A stretch of 64,000 nucleotides of DNA from an uncultured Erysipelotrichaceae bacterium (GTDB lineage: Bacteria > Bacillota_I > Bacilli_A > Erysipelotrichales > Coprobacillaceae). The notes under the pieces were generated by a model that saw only the letters and a program-made list of their open reading frames with translations, did no database searches and was not told the DNA's origin. Both the position numbers and the translations under genes were made by a program. Below, piece by piece: positions 8,546 to 17,626 of this stretch. Where the stretch lies: assembly GCA_900538465.1 (NCBI GenBank), contig UPXV01000012.1, positions 1-64,000 of the forward strand, in the 5' to 3' direction. The first letter of the stretch is position 1; the number at the start of each line of letters is the position of its first letter.

Positions 8546-9224
8546 CTGTATAACCTCCTGTACTTGTATCTGTTTTAATACATCCATCTTCAATTAAGAT
8601 TGTTCTTTTTTTGTATTTTTGAACTATTTCTTTATCATGAGTAACAACTAAAATTGTTGTATGATTGACTTCATTGATTCTTTCAAGAAGTTCAATGATT
8701 TCAATAGATGTATCTGGGTCTAAGTTTCCAGTCGGTTCATCAGCGATTAAAACTTTTGGATTATTGACAATAGCTCTTGCTATGGCAACACGTTGTTGTT
8801 GACCACCAGATAATTCATGAGGAAAAGCATTGGCCTTATCTTCTAATCCTACGAGTTCTAGTGTTCTTCTGACTTTTTTTCTTATTTCAACTCTTGGTGT
8901 ATCTGTAACTTCTAATGCAAAGGCAATGTTTTCAAAAACTGTTTTCTTAGGTAATAATCTAAAGTTTTGGAAAACAACGCCAATGTTTCTTCTAAAAAAA
9001 GGAACTTTACGATCTTTAATTTTAGAAACATCTTGTCCAGCAACGATAACTTTTCCAGAAGTTGCTTTTTCTTCTCTATATAGTAACTTTATAAAAGTTG
9101 ATTTTCCTGCTCCAGTTGGTCCAATAACATAAACGAATTCACCAGGACCAATATTGACATTCATATTGTTAACGGCTCTAACACCAGTTTTATAAACTTT
9201 TGTTACATTTTCGAGTTTTATCAT
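8532..9224 (-). CDS. ftsE: cell-division ATP-binding protein FtsE
   Basis: 230 residues, the usual FtsE length. It has Walker A GPTGAGKST (about 35-43), Q-loop VVFQNFRLLP, signature LSGGQQQR, Walker B VLIADEPTGNLD and switch His in VVTHD. It forms the ATPase half of FtsEX, tied to FtsZ and cell-wall hydrolases. ftsX follows with overlap, the conserved order. Confidence 0.96.
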   Translation of the reverse strand: MIKLENVTKVYKTGVRAVNNMNVNIGPGEFVYVIGPTGAGKSTFIKLLYREEKATSGKVIVAGQDVSKIKDRKVPFFRRNIGVVFQNFRLLPKKTVFENIAFALEVTDTPRVEIRKKVRRTLELVGLEDKANAFPHELSGGQQQRVAIARAIVNNPKVLIADEPTGNLDPDTSIEIIELLERINEVNHTTILVVTHDKEIVQKYKKRTILIEDGCIKTDTSTGGYTDGIN

Positions 9225-9330
9225 CTTATCACGCTCCTATCACCATTATAACACATATTTTGTCTAAAAAAATGGAAATTATAGGTTTTTTGATGTGATA
9301 GACTTTTCTTATTAGAAAAATGGTTTTCTT

Positions 9331-9891
9331 TTAAGACTCTTTTTTAGGATGAAAAGGGCAACGCTCATGAATACATTGTTTATTGCAACCAGAAAATTCA
9401 CAGACAATAGGATGAGACTCTAATGTTATGCCATATTTTTCTTTAACGAAAATAACTGCTGTACTTAAAGATAGAAAAGCATTTCTTTTGCAACATCTTG
9501 GTCCACCTATTTCCCCAATTTTACTTAAAGCTTGGGATGTCAAACGCAAATTATCTTTATAATATTCATTATCAGATAAAGGACCAGTTTCATGAATAAT
9601 GGCTAAAGCCGCACCAATTGATGCAGATGAACCACAAATACCCCATTGTCCACAAGTTGCACCAGGCATCTTTAATCCTCTTTCAACCAATTGATCAAAA
9701 GCCTTTGATAAATCAAATTCAACACCAGCATTATGTAATGCAGTTAAAAAAGCAGCACCATCTAAAATATGATGTTCCGGTCCATGCATATGAATCATAT
9801 CTTCATGCATCATTTTCTTAGCTATAAAAATAGGATCAAGGCTTGTTTCTTGAAGACATATTTCTTTTAATCTTTGAATAATTTCATCCAT
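9331..9891 (-). CDS. DUF5714-like cysteine-rich protein
   Basis: 186 residues with many cysteines and histidines: HMHGPEHH near 35, ATCGQWGICGSS near 80, GGPRCCKRNAFLS near 128, and a C-terminal cluster (CEFSGCNKQCIHERCPFH). Spacing suggests metal or Fe-S binding. It resembles the DUF5714 family of anaerobes, whose function is unknown to me. A cupin gene lies 28 bp upstream on the same strand, so the pair is probably cotranscribed. The family name is from memory of the pattern. Confidence 0.7.
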   Translation of the reverse strand: MDEIIQRLKEICLQETSLDPIFIAKKMMHEDMIHMHGPEHHILDGAAFLTALHNAGVEFDLSKAFDQLVERGLKMPGATCGQWGICGSSASIGAALAIIHETGPLSDNEYYKDNLRLTSQALSKIGEIGGPRCCKRNAFLSLSTAVIFVKEKYGITLESHPIVCEFSGCNKQCIHERCPFHPKKES

Positions 9892-9919
9892 TCTTTATTC
9901 CTCCCCCTAAGATATTTCT

Positions 9920-10261
9920 TTACTCCATTGTGGGAAAAACCACAATAAGTAACATTTTAAATGCTTCCTTAGCATAGAGGGCATGAGGTATTTTGGCAGG
10001 CATAATCAAAGATTCACCAGCTTTTACAATATGTTTCTTTCCACCCACTGTGAATTCCCCGACACCTTCTAAAACTGTAACCATAGCATCACCAGTCGAA
10101 TCATGAGTTCCAATTTCTTCACCTTTATCAAAAGCAAATAATGTTAAACTCACAGCATCATTTTGAACAAGCGTTTTACTCACAACTTGTCCTGGCATAA
10201 TTTCAACTTGTCCTTTTAATGAAACAACTTCTTCAAAAGGAAAATTCTTTATATATTTCAT
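9920..10261 (-). CDS. cupin-domain protein
   Basis: 113 residues forming one cupin barrel: GTHDSTGDAMVTVLEGVGEFTVGG matches cupin motif 1, and GESLIMPAKIPHAL matches motif 2 with its metal-binding His. Such small cupins bind metal or small ligands. The start at 10261 follows GGAGATGTGATATTT. It is followed by the DUF5714-like gene; no specific substrate can be read from sequence. Confidence 0.8.
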   Translation of the reverse strand: MKYIKNFPFEEVVSLKGQVEIMPGQVVSKTLVQNDAVSLTLFAFDKGEEIGTHDSTGDAMVTVLEGVGEFTVGGKKHIVKAGESLIMPAKIPHALYAKEAFKMLLIVVFPTME

Positions 10262-10340
10262 AAATATCACATCTCCTTATCTATATATTGTATCAAATTT
10301 TATATAGAATACTATCCAAAAATATATTTTTAAAAGAAAA

Positions 10341-10359
10341 AGGATGACATAATCATCCT
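10341..10359 (-). terminator. terminator of purH-type gene
   Basis: AGGATGA / TCATCCT hairpin with a T-rich tail on the minus strand, overlapping the stop of the AICAR transformylase gene. Confidence 0.75.
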
Positions 10360-11530
10360 AATGATGGAATAAACGAAGATGTGTACATGCCATGACAATC
10401 TGATATTTATCACATGTTGCAATCACATGATCATCTCTAATACTTCCACCTGCCTGAGCCACATATTTCACACCGCTTTTATAAGCACGTTCAATATTAT
10501 CACCAAATGGGAAGAAAGCATCTGAACCTAAAGAAACATCAGTTAAAGTTGCTAACCACTCTTTCTTTTCTTCTCTTGTCAAAGCCACAGGTTGTTTTGT
10601 AAAGAATTGTTGCCACATACCATCTGCTAAAATATCTTCATAATCGTCTGAAATATAGACATCTATTGTATTATCACGATCAGCACGACGGATCTTTTCT
10701 TTAAATGGTAAACTTAAAACTTTTGGATGTTGACGTAAATACCAAGTATCGGCTTTTGTCCCAGCTAATCTTGTACAATGAATACGTGATTGTTGTCCAG
10801 CACCAATACCTATGGCTTGTCCATCTTTCACATAACATACGGAATTGGATTGAGTATATTTTAAAGTTATCATGGATATTAACAAATCTCGTTTTGCAAA
10901 TGTTGGTAAATCTTTATTTTGCGTTGGAATATCCTGAAATAAATCTTCAGTTATTTTCACATTGTTTCTTCCTTGCTCAAAAGTAATCCCAAAAACATCT
11001 TTCATTTCAATCTCTCTAGGTACATAATTTGGATCAATTTGAATAACTAAATAATTTCCTTTTTTCTTTTTCTTTAAAATTTCTAATGCTTCTTTTGTAA
11101 AAGATGGTGCAATCACTCCATCACTTACTTCTCTAGATAAATATCTTGCACATGACTCATCACATTCATCACTTAAAGCTGCAAAGTCACCATAACTAGA
11201 CATACGATCACTTCCACGTGCTCTGACATATGCCACAGCAATCGGTGATAATTTTAAACCTTCAGTAAAATAGATCTTTTCTAATGTTTCATCTAATGGA
11301 ACATATACAGCTGCTCCAGCTGGTGAAACATGCTTAAAACTCGCAGCGCTAGGTAATCCTGTGGCCTCTTTTAATTCTTTAACCAATTGCCAACTATTGA
11401 ATGCATCTAACAAATTGATATAACCTGCTTTTCCATTTAAGATTTGAATAGGTAATTCACCATCTTTCATATAAATCCTTGCTGGTTTTTGATTAGGATT
11501 ACATCCATACTTTAATTCTAATTCCTTCAT
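10358..11530 (-). CDS. stand-alone AICAR transformylase (PurH C-domain type)
   Basis: Transfers a formyl group from 10-formyl-THF to AICAR in purine synthesis. The 390 residues correspond to the transformylase part of PurH only: the start ELELKYGCNPNQKPA, the SAASFKHVSPAGAAV segment with the catalytic Lys-His pair (about 62-75), ARGSDRMSSYGDFAALSD, and YTQSNSVCYVKDGQAIGIGAGQQSR. There is no N-terminal IMP-cyclohydrolase domain, which must be encoded elsewhere. A ZTP riboswitch precedes it, consistent with sensing the AICAR-derived alarmone. Confidence 0.9.
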   Translation of the reverse strand: MKELELKYGCNPNQKPARIYMKDGELPIQILNGKAGYINLLDAFNSWQLVKELKEATGLPSAASFKHVSPAGAAVYVPLDETLEKIYFTEGLKLSPIAVAYVRARGSDRMSSYGDFAALSDECDESCARYLSREVSDGVIAPSFTKEALEILKKKKKGNYLVIQIDPNYVPREIEMKDVFGITFEQGRNNVKITEDLFQDIPTQNKDLPTFAKRDLLISMITLKYTQSNSVCYVKDGQAIGIGAGQQSRIHCTRLAGTKADTWYLRQHPKVLSLPFKEKIRRADRDNTIDVYISDDYEDILADGMWQQFFTKQPVALTREEKKEWLATLTDVSLGSDAFFPFGDNIERAYKSGVKYVAQAGGSIRDDHVIATCDKYQIVMACTHLRLFHH

Positions 11531-11560
11531 TATTCTTCCTCCTCAATGACTTATTGAAAA

Positions 11561-11648
11561 AGAGCCGCAATCTGGACTCTTTGCCCAGACGGTCGGCTCT
11601 TCATATTATATTTCCTGTGGTCAATTCCACTTCCGTCAGTCATATAAC
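11561..11648 (-). promoter_or_regulatory. ZTP (pfl) riboswitch with terminator
   Basis: On the minus strand, P1 is formed by TTATAT / ATATAA and encloses GACTGACGG and the hairpin GTGG-AATTGA-CCAC followed by AGGAAA. After a linker comes the conserved 3' module GCCGACCGTCTGGGCA. These match the pfl-motif RNA that binds ZTP/ZMP. The module overlaps a long terminator hairpin (GAGCCG...TCTGG / CCAGA...CGGCTC, then TTTTT). Ligand binding should favour read-through into the AICAR transformylase gene, the classical target. The consensus match is by eye. Confidence 0.9.
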
Positions 11649-11708
11649 TACCTTTAGATTACCACTTTTCACTTTTAAAAGCAAGATGTTCACCATTTCT
11701 TTCTTAAC

Positions 11709-11984
11709 TCATATCCAGCTTCTATAAAAAATCCATAATATAACTTGTCCCAAAAGAATCATAGGCAATCCATAAACAAAATACCAATGTTTCGTCTTAT
11801 GATGGAAAATATACATGCCAACAATTGTTCCTAAACCGCCTCCCATAAGACTTATCAAGAAAAAAGACTTCTCACGAATTCGCCATGTATGATGTTTGGC
11901 TTTTTGTTTATCGACTCCCATCATTATAAAACCAATCCCATTCATAATCATTAAATAAATAATCAATAATTTCATACCTATCAT
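11709..11984 (-). CDS. DUF1294 membrane protein
   Basis: 91 residues. After a first hydrophobic helix comes GVDKQKAKHHTWRIREKSFF, then an LMGGGLGTIVGM helix and FHHKTKHWYF, the DUF1294 pattern. A second membrane helix ends the protein. Function unknown. Its ATG overlaps the stop of the upstream DUF1905-like gene (ATGA), so translation is coupled; a second ATG nine bases on is an alternative start. Confidence 0.8.
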   Translation of the reverse strand: MIGMKLLIIYLMIMNGIGFIMMGVDKQKAKHHTWRIREKSFFLISLMGGGLGTIVGMYIFHHKTKHWYFVYGLPMILLGQVILWIFYRSWI

Positions 11985-12250
11985 TCTCTTTCTTGGATTT
12001 TTACATGTACCATATCGCCAGGTTGTTTTTGAATCTGAGAACGTATGTCTTTTCGCAAGCCAATAATATGTCCTGGTGTTTTCATTCTAACTAAACTGCC
12101 TTGATAAACAACACCATCAAAAATTGCTGTAACTTTTACTCGCCCTTTTCCAAATTCTTTTTTGACATCATAAGGGAATTCTATATAAGCTCCATCTTTA
12201 TCAGGAACTTTTTGAATAACTGCATCAAATTCATAAATTTTTGTATTCAT
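11981..12250 (-). CDS. DUF1905-like protein
   Basis: 89 residues with the small beta-rich DUF1905 pattern: a YEFDAVIQKVPDKDGAYIEFP opening, KVKVTAIFDGVVYQGSL-like strands, and GLRKDIRSQI followed by GDMVHVKI. Function is unknown; relatives occur alone or fused to other small domains. It is first in a two-gene unit with the DUF1294 gene. Confidence 0.75.
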   Translation of the reverse strand: MNTKIYEFDAVIQKVPDKDGAYIEFPYDVKKEFGKGRVKVTAIFDGVVYQGSLVRMKTPGHIIGLRKDIRSQIQKQPGDMVHVKIQERE

Positions 12251-12317
12251 ATACGTCTCCTTACCACATATTCATTATACCATAGTCAAAAAGATTTATA
12301 TATTTTCTTTTTGGTGT

Positions 12318-12345
12318 TTGTTTTAAGGCTTTTTTTCTGTATAAT
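12318..12345 (+). promoter_or_regulatory. promoter of the zinc-ribbon gene
   Basis: TTGTTT, 16 bp, TATAAT. The GAGGTGA ribosome site and GTG start of the zinc-ribbon gene follow at once. Confidence 0.65.
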
Positions 12346-12366
12346 AATATGTAGAGGTGAAGAAAA

Positions 12367-12558
12367 GTGAGAAAATGTCCAAGATGTCATAAGGAAATGA
12401 AAGAAGATTGTTATGTCAAAGATGAAGCCCAGCCTATTAGTGACTTCACAATTGTAGAAAAAAATGAAGATTTAAAGAAGAAAGAACGCCCTTTAAAAGC
12501 AGCTATTTGTAAAAGTTGTGGTTATGTTGAGTTGTATATTGATATGAATGAGGATTAA
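12367..12558 (+). CDS. small zinc-ribbon protein
   Basis: 63 residues from a GTG start preceded by GAGGTGA. CPRCHKEM at 4-11 and CKSCGY near 48-53 give a four-cysteine zinc site of the nucleic-acid-binding ribbon type, with an acidic C-terminus. No catalytic domain. It is a single gene with its own promoter and a terminator that includes the stop codon. Confidence 0.75.
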   Translation: MRKCPRCHKEMKEDCYVKDEAQPISDFTIVEKNEDLKKKERPLKAAICKSCGYVELYIDMNED

Positions 12559-12569
12559 TATCCTCTTTT
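12550..12569 (+). terminator. terminator of the zinc-ribbon gene
   Basis: GAGGAT-TAAT-ATCCTC-TTTT. The TAA stop lies in the loop. Confidence 0.75.
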
Positions 12570-12598
12570 CATTTCTTTTTTTATGAATTTGTTATCTT

Positions 12599-12628
12599 TT
12601 TTACACCTAATCTCAAAAAAATGTTATA
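12599..12628 (+). promoter_or_regulatory. asnB promoter
   Basis: A TTACAC-type -35, about 18 bp, then TATAAT, 27 bp before the asnB ATG. Confidence 0.55.
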
Positions 12629-12654
12629 ATGCTTTCGCAAAGGATGTGATTGAA

Positions 12655-14487
12655 ATGTGTGGAATCGTAGGATTCGCTCCCGTAAATAAAAATGCCCCTG
12701 AAATCTTAAAGACAATGATGGATCGTATTGCCCATAGAGGACCTGATGGTGAAGGTCAATTTATTGATGAAAATGTAGCTTTAGGACATCGTCGTTTATC
12801 TATTATTGATTTGGCAGGTGGAAATCAACCCATGAAAACAAATCATCTGGTGGTTGTTTTTAATGGTGAGATATATAACTATTTAGAATTAAGAAAAGAA
12901 TTAGAAGAAAAAGGACATCATTTTCAAACCAATAGTGATACTGAAGTTTTATTACATGGTTTTGAAGAATATCGTTATGATCTTGTGAATTATTTAAGAG
13001 GTATGTTTGCTTTTGCATTGTATGATACAACAACTCATGAATTATTCTGTGCTAGAGATCATTTTGGAATTAAACCTTTTTATTATTATTATGATGAAGA
13101 ACATTTGTTATTTGGTAGTGAAATTAAGAGTTTCTTAGATCACCCTGATTTTAAGAAAGAATTAAATACTGATGTTTTGGATATTTATTTAAAAATGAAT
13201 TTTGTATCTGGTGAAAATACATTCTTTAAGAATGTAAAACAGTTGTTACCTGGACATTATTTTATTTATAAAGATCAAAAGATTGAAATGAAACGTTATT
13301 ATTCTATTCAATTTGCTAATCAATATAAGAGCAATCAAGATATGGTAGAAGCCATTGATCAAATTATGAAAGATTCGATCAAACACCATTTACTTGCGGA
13401 TGTTGAAGTTGGCTCATTTTTAAGTAGTGGTATTGATTCATCTTATCTTGTTTCACTTGCAAGACCTCAACATACTTATACTGTTGGATATAATGATGAA
13501 AGATATAATGAAATTGGTTATGCCAAGGATTTAACGCAACAATTAGGTATTGAAAACAAGAGTAAGATTATTAGTAAAGAAGAATATTTAAATGTTTTAC
13601 CTAAGATTATGTATCATTTAGATGAACCAACAGCTGACCCAGCTGCTGTCGCATTGTATTTTGTCAGTGAACTTGCAAGTCGAGATGTCAAAGTTGTTTT
13701 ATCTGGTGAAGGAGCTGATGAGTTCTTTGGAGGATACAATACATATCGTGGTGATATTGATAGTGGTTTTTATGGTAAGATTCCTTTTGGAATTCGTCAT
13801 TTGATTTCTAAAATCTGTAAACATTTACCAACTGTGAAAGGCATTCCTTTCTTGATTAGAAACGGTGAACGTGTTGAAGATTATTATGTTGGTGTCAATC
13901 CTGTTTTCTCTGAAAATGATTGTAAACATTTATTAAGAGATACAAATCATTTCCATTCTCATAAAGATATTGTGGGAGATATATTTAAAAATCAAACCAA
14001 GTCAACAAATATTCAAAAAAGACAGGCTTTTGATTTACAAACATGGTTTATTAAAGATATCTTACAAAAAGGTGATAAGATGACTATGGCTCATTCAATT
14101 GAAAGTCGTGTTCCTTTTACTGATAAAGAAGTTTTTCATGTTGCAAGCATGTTAAAAGACAATCAAAAGGTTACACCTGAAAATACCAAAGTTTTATTAA
14201 GAGAAGCAGCGAAAAAAGTTATTCCTAATGAAGCTTATAAGAAAAAGAAACTTGGATTCCCAGTTCCTTTAAGAGAATGGATGAGAGAAGAAGATCTTTA
14301 TCAAAAAGTGTATGACGGTTTACAAACACCTATTATTAAAAAACTTTTTGATGATCAAAAATTAATCTCTATGTTAGAAGACCATAAAAATCAAAAACAT
14401 GATTATTATAAGAAAATATGGACAGTTTATTGTTTCTCATTATGGCATCAAGTCTTCTTTGCTGAAGAATATGAAAACCAAGCTTAG
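12655..14487 (+). CDS. asnB: asparagine synthetase (glutamine-hydrolysing)
   Basis: Makes asparagine from aspartate, ATP and glutamine. The start at 12655 puts the catalytic Cys at residue 2 (MCGIVGF), as required for the class II glutaminase domain. That domain also shows RGPDGEG, FNGEIYNY and the TNSDTEVLL region. The synthetase domain has the ATP pyrophosphatase motif SSGIDSSYL and GEGADEFFGGY. 610 residues is normal. A longer in-frame extension upstream would bury the catalytic Cys and contains the promoter. Confidence 0.97.
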   Translation: MCGIVGFAPVNKNAPEILKTMMDRIAHRGPDGEGQFIDENVALGHRRLSIIDLAGGNQPMKTNHLVVVFNGEIYNYLELRKELEEKGHHFQTNSDTEVLLHGFEEYRYDLVNYLRGMFAFALYDTTTHELFCARDHFGIKPFYYYYDEEHLLFGSEIKSFLDHPDFKKELNTDVLDIYLKMNFVSGENTFFKNVKQLLPGHYFIYKDQKIEMKRYYSIQFANQYKSNQDMVEAIDQIMKDSIKHHLLADVEVGSFLSSGIDSSYLVSLARPQHTYTVGYNDERYNEIGYAKDLTQQLGIENKSKIISKEEYLNVLPKIMYHLDEPTADPAAVALYFVSELASRDVKVVLSGEGADEFFGGYNTYRGDIDSGFYGKIPFGIRHLISKICKHLPTVKGIPFLIRNGERVEDYYVGVNPVFSENDCKHLLRDTNHFHSHKDIVGDIFKNQTKSTNIQKRQAFDLQTWFIKDILQKGDKMTMAHSIESRVPFTDKEVFHVASMLKDNQKVTPENTKVLLREAAKKVIPNEAYKKKKLGFPVPLREWMREEDLYQKVYDGLQTPIIKKLFDDQKLISMLEDHKNQKHDYYKKIWTVYCFSLWHQVFFAEEYENQA

Positions 14488-14501
14488 TGGCTTGGTTTTT
14501 T
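14478..14501. terminator. bidirectional terminator between asnB and the lipid kinase
   Basis: CCAAGC / GCTTGG with a T-run on the plus strand. The two convergent genes overlap by 4 bp here. Confidence 0.75.
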
Positions 14502-15353
14502 AAATGTCACAATATTTAAACACTCTGGTTTGACTTGAAAATCATAATGATCAAATTGTTTTTCTTCACCATCAATATTACAAGTATATTGACAAATAAC
14601 TTTTGCATTTTTTACACGGAAATAATGAACATCTTTACGCCCATCTAATTTATGTCTCACCAAACGTTCAACCATATAAGGAATCTTCCACTTAGGAATT
14701 TGATCAACAACACAAATATCCATATAACCATCTTGAATATTAGCATGAGGAATAATTTGAAATCCTCCGCCATAATATTGGGCATTGTTCAATGTACATA
14801 AAGTCATATTTCCTTGATAAAGAAGTTTTTTATCACTATAGATTGTCACACTATGATCTTTATATTTCATCGTATTTTGTAAAATGGAAACAATATAACT
14901 TTTTGAATCAGGAACAAATGGAATATGTGGTGTATCATGTACATGATTAGCAATCACACTATCTAATCCAAAACAAGCTGCATTTATATAATATGTATCA
15001 TTTAATTGAATCACATCAACTTTCTGGCTTTCATATTGAAGTGATTTTTTAAGTATTTCCCTTGGATCCTTCATTGGTGTTAGTGTTCGACAAAAATCAT
15101 TACCCGTTCCCAGAGGTAAAACAACAACCTCATGATCTGTATCAACAATATATTGGATTAAACCATGAATAGTCCCATCTCCACCTGCAATATAAAATCT
15201 TGCTTTCTCTGTTGTTTTCTTAATATAATTTTGACTATCTGCCAAACAATTACGATAAATAACCTCATAATCGTAACCTTTCATGACTTCATGTATTGTT
15301 TTTTCAAAATCATGATGTCTTTTGGTATACTTCATTAAAAAAATATGCCTCAT
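14484..15353 (-). CDS. diacylglycerol-kinase-family lipid kinase
   Basis: About 289 residues. A DAGK catalytic domain has the nucleotide-binding AGGDGTIHG (about 55-63) and LPLGTGNDFCR (about 81-91), plus the C-terminal IDGE and PECLNI strands of the YegS/BmrU/DgkB superfamily. These soluble kinases phosphorylate diacylglycerol or related lipids. The start at 15353 follows GGTGAGGGG. Whether it is the essential DgkB or a paralogue cannot be told. Confidence 0.85.
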   Translation of the reverse strand: MRHIFLMKYTKRHHDFEKTIHEVMKGYDYEVIYRNCLADSQNYIKKTTEKARFYIAGGDGTIHGLIQYIVDTDHEVVVLPLGTGNDFCRTLTPMKDPREILKKSLQYESQKVDVIQLNDTYYINAACFGLDSVIANHVHDTPHIPFVPDSKSYIVSILQNTMKYKDHSVTIYSDKKLLYQGNMTLCTLNNAQYYGGGFQIIPHANIQDGYMDICVVDQIPKWKIPYMVERLVRHKLDGRKDVHYFRVKNAKVICQYTCNIDGEEKQFDHYDFQVKPECLNIVTFKKPSH

Positions 15354-15385
15354 ATTTCCCCTCACCTCATATTCATTATAACGAA

Positions 15386-16321
15386 TTATGTCGTCTTTTG
15401 AAAGCATAGCGTCATGTATCTTTGAAAATTTCCTTTTTTAATTGTTGCTTGATCTAAAATAGTATATCCAATCGCTTCTAATTCTTGTTTCATAGGAATA
15501 TGAGAAACGAGTAAAAGCTTTGGTGATAATGATAATGTTCCTTTTAAAAGTTCAAGTTGTTGTTCATAAGAAAAAGGACTATAAACACCATAGGGAATAT
15601 CTAAAATAGTGACATCAAATGTCTTTTGAATTGTTAACATATCCTTTTTTTGGATAAGTAAAGGATTATAACCAAAATGTTCTAAATTTAATCTTGCTTG
15701 ATAAGAGACATAACGATTAATATCATATCCCTCAATATCAACACCCATACTTAGTGCTTCTAAAACAACTGTTCCTATACCACAACAAGGATCAATGACT
15801 TTTGAAGATAAATCATTACCTATTGCAATATTAACAATTGTACGAGCATCTCTTATGTTTAAAGAATGAGAATAAGAATATGGTTTTTCATAATGATCAC
15901 TCCACTTCACTTCATCATGATAAATTCCAAAATACCAAGTCTCTTTCAATTTTGTAATTGCAAAAATTGTCTTTGGTTTTTGCATATTTACAGACCCATC
16001 TATTGGCAAAGCAACTCTTTTACAATTTTCAATGGTTTCTTTGTAATGCACGTGAGTGATTTCATTTTTTAAATAAATAACTTTAAAGTCATAATAACAC
16101 ATATGTGCTTGTTCAATAAAAGTAACAATATCATCAAAATGATGCGATGATTTAAAAATATCTAAACGTCCTTTTATAAAAACACTTCTGGTATAATCAA
16201 AATATTGATTGGTTAAATAATACTTTGATATCATATCAGTTTTAAAGATTTGTCTAAATTCCATTTCACAAAGATCTTGTTCATGGGGTGAATAATTATA
16301 AATATATAAGTATTTGTACAT
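15386..16321 (-). CDS. TRM11-like RNA methyltransferase
   Basis: 311 residues. The N-terminal ~160 resemble the THUMP-like part of TRM11/UPF0020 proteins. The C-terminal Rossmann methyltransferase has the SAM site DPCCGIGTVVLEAL (about 186-199), acidic GYDIN after strand 2, and the catalytic motif DIPYG (DPPY type), used by enzymes that methylate exocyclic amino groups of bases. The target is probably tRNA or rRNA guanine; not provable here. The lipid kinase follows 32 bp downstream on the same strand. Confidence 0.75.
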   Translation of the reverse strand: MYKYLYIYNYSPHEQDLCEMEFRQIFKTDMISKYYLTNQYFDYTRSVFIKGRLDIFKSSHHFDDIVTFIEQAHMCYYDFKVIYLKNEITHVHYKETIENCKRVALPIDGSVNMQKPKTIFAITKLKETWYFGIYHDEVKWSDHYEKPYSYSHSLNIRDARTIVNIAIGNDLSSKVIDPCCGIGTVVLEALSMGVDIEGYDINRYVSYQARLNLEHFGYNPLLIQKKDMLTIQKTFDVTILDIPYGVYSPFSYEQQLELLKGTLSLSPKLLLVSHIPMKQELEAIGYTILDQATIKKGNFQRYMTLCFQKTT

Positions 16322-16382
16322 ATAGTCCTCTTTCTGTTTCTTACAATTTTGTTATGTTTGCTTTTTATAGTATACATAATTT

Positions 16383-17615
16383 GTGAAATGTTGTAAAATA
16401 AAGGTGCGTTTTTGGGAGGTGACCTTTATTTTTGGATATGATTATTTAAAAGAACATTTTACACATAATCAAAGATACATCATTGTTGCTGTATTATCAA
16501 TGTTTTTACCTTTTTATATGTGTGGTGCTGTTCTTATATTCTTAACTATTCGTTTATTATTAAAAGGGGAAATACAACAAGCCTATAGAGAAACACCAAA
16601 GAGTCGCTATATTATTTACTTTTGTTTATTAAGTTCTGTTGTTTCAATATGTTATCAAAACTGGTATGGACTTGGATGCAGCATTGGTATTTTGGCTATT
16701 CTTTCATTTGTCTTGTATTATCGTATTAATATGACAAGTGAGCTTTTTGAATTTATTACGAATTGTATTATTGTTTTGAGTGTTTTTGCAGCATTATATG
16801 CTCTTATTGAATATATTGGTATTTTGAATTCATTTGATATTGATCAACTAGAGATTAAAATATTTAATCGTCCTCAAGATCGTATTAATTCTGTTTTCTT
16901 TAATGCCAATTATTATGCTATGATGATTGAATTCTTTGTTTGTTTGACTTTTTATAAAATATTAAAAATTGAAAATATAAAACAAGAATGGAAAAAATGT
17001 TTCTATTATATTTGTGTTATTGCTTTTAATTTATTGATGCTTGTTTTAACTGCCTGTCGTACAGCTTGGCCTGCTTTAGCCGGTGGTATTGTCATTATGT
17101 TAATTATTGATAAGCGTTATAAGACATGTTCATTGATCTTGGGATGTATTTTATTGGTATGTATTTATTTTATCTTTAATCCTTCAAAATTCCCAAGAGT
17201 AGATAATATTATTGCTTATTTTGGAACACGACAAAATATTTGGGATGTTGCGATTGCAAATATTAAAACACATCCACTGTTTGGTGAAGGACCTATGACT
17301 TATATGCATATTTATCCATTGTATCATGGTCATCCAACAGAACATGCTCATAGTATTTATCTTGATCCTGTTCTTTGTTTTGGAATTGTTGGAATTTTGA
17401 CAATTCTTCCATTTATTATTGATAATATCAAAAGATTATATCATCTATGGAAAAAGAAAATTGATAAGACTCTTGTTGCTTTAATGGTTGCATTTACAGT
17501 TATGATTTTTATTCATGGGGTATTAGACTATACTATTTTCTTTGTTCAAACAGGATTCTTATATCTTTTAATAGCAAGTTCATTTGATATATATAAAGAG
17601 AGCCTTGATGCATAA
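16383..17615 (+). CDS. O-antigen-ligase-like membrane protein
   Basis: Around 400 residues with about ten membrane segments and a long outer loop near 270-330, containing FGEGPMTYM and GHPTEHAHSIYL. These match the Wzy_C/O-antigen ligase superfamily, whose members join glycans or transfer them to a surface acceptor. Isolated from any polysaccharide cluster here. The start is uncertain: the best ribosome site (GGGAGGTG, 16414-16421) is not followed by ATG, GTG or TTG in frame at normal spacing, only by ATT at 16428. The listed GTG start is the longest reading. Confidence 0.75.
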   Translation: MKCCKIKVRFWEVTFIFGYDYLKEHFTHNQRYIIVAVLSMFLPFYMCGAVLIFLTIRLLLKGEIQQAYRETPKSRYIIYFCLLSSVVSICYQNWYGLGCSIGILAILSFVLYYRINMTSELFEFITNCIIVLSVFAALYALIEYIGILNSFDIDQLEIKIFNRPQDRINSVFFNANYYAMMIEFFVCLTFYKILKIENIKQEWKKCFYYICVIAFNLLMLVLTACRTAWPALAGGIVIMLIIDKRYKTCSLILGCILLVCIYFIFNPSKFPRVDNIIAYFGTRQNIWDVAIANIKTHPLFGEGPMTYMHIYPLYHGHPTEHAHSIYLDPVLCFGIVGILTILPFIIDNIKRLYHLWKKKIDKTLVALMVAFTVMIFIHGVLDYTIFFVQTGFLYLLIASSFDIYKESLDA

Positions 17616-17626
17616 GGCTCTCTTTT
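17597..17626. terminator. bidirectional terminator
   Basis: AGAGAGCC / GGCTCTCT with a T-run, between the convergent ligase-like and HAD genes. Confidence 0.75.
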
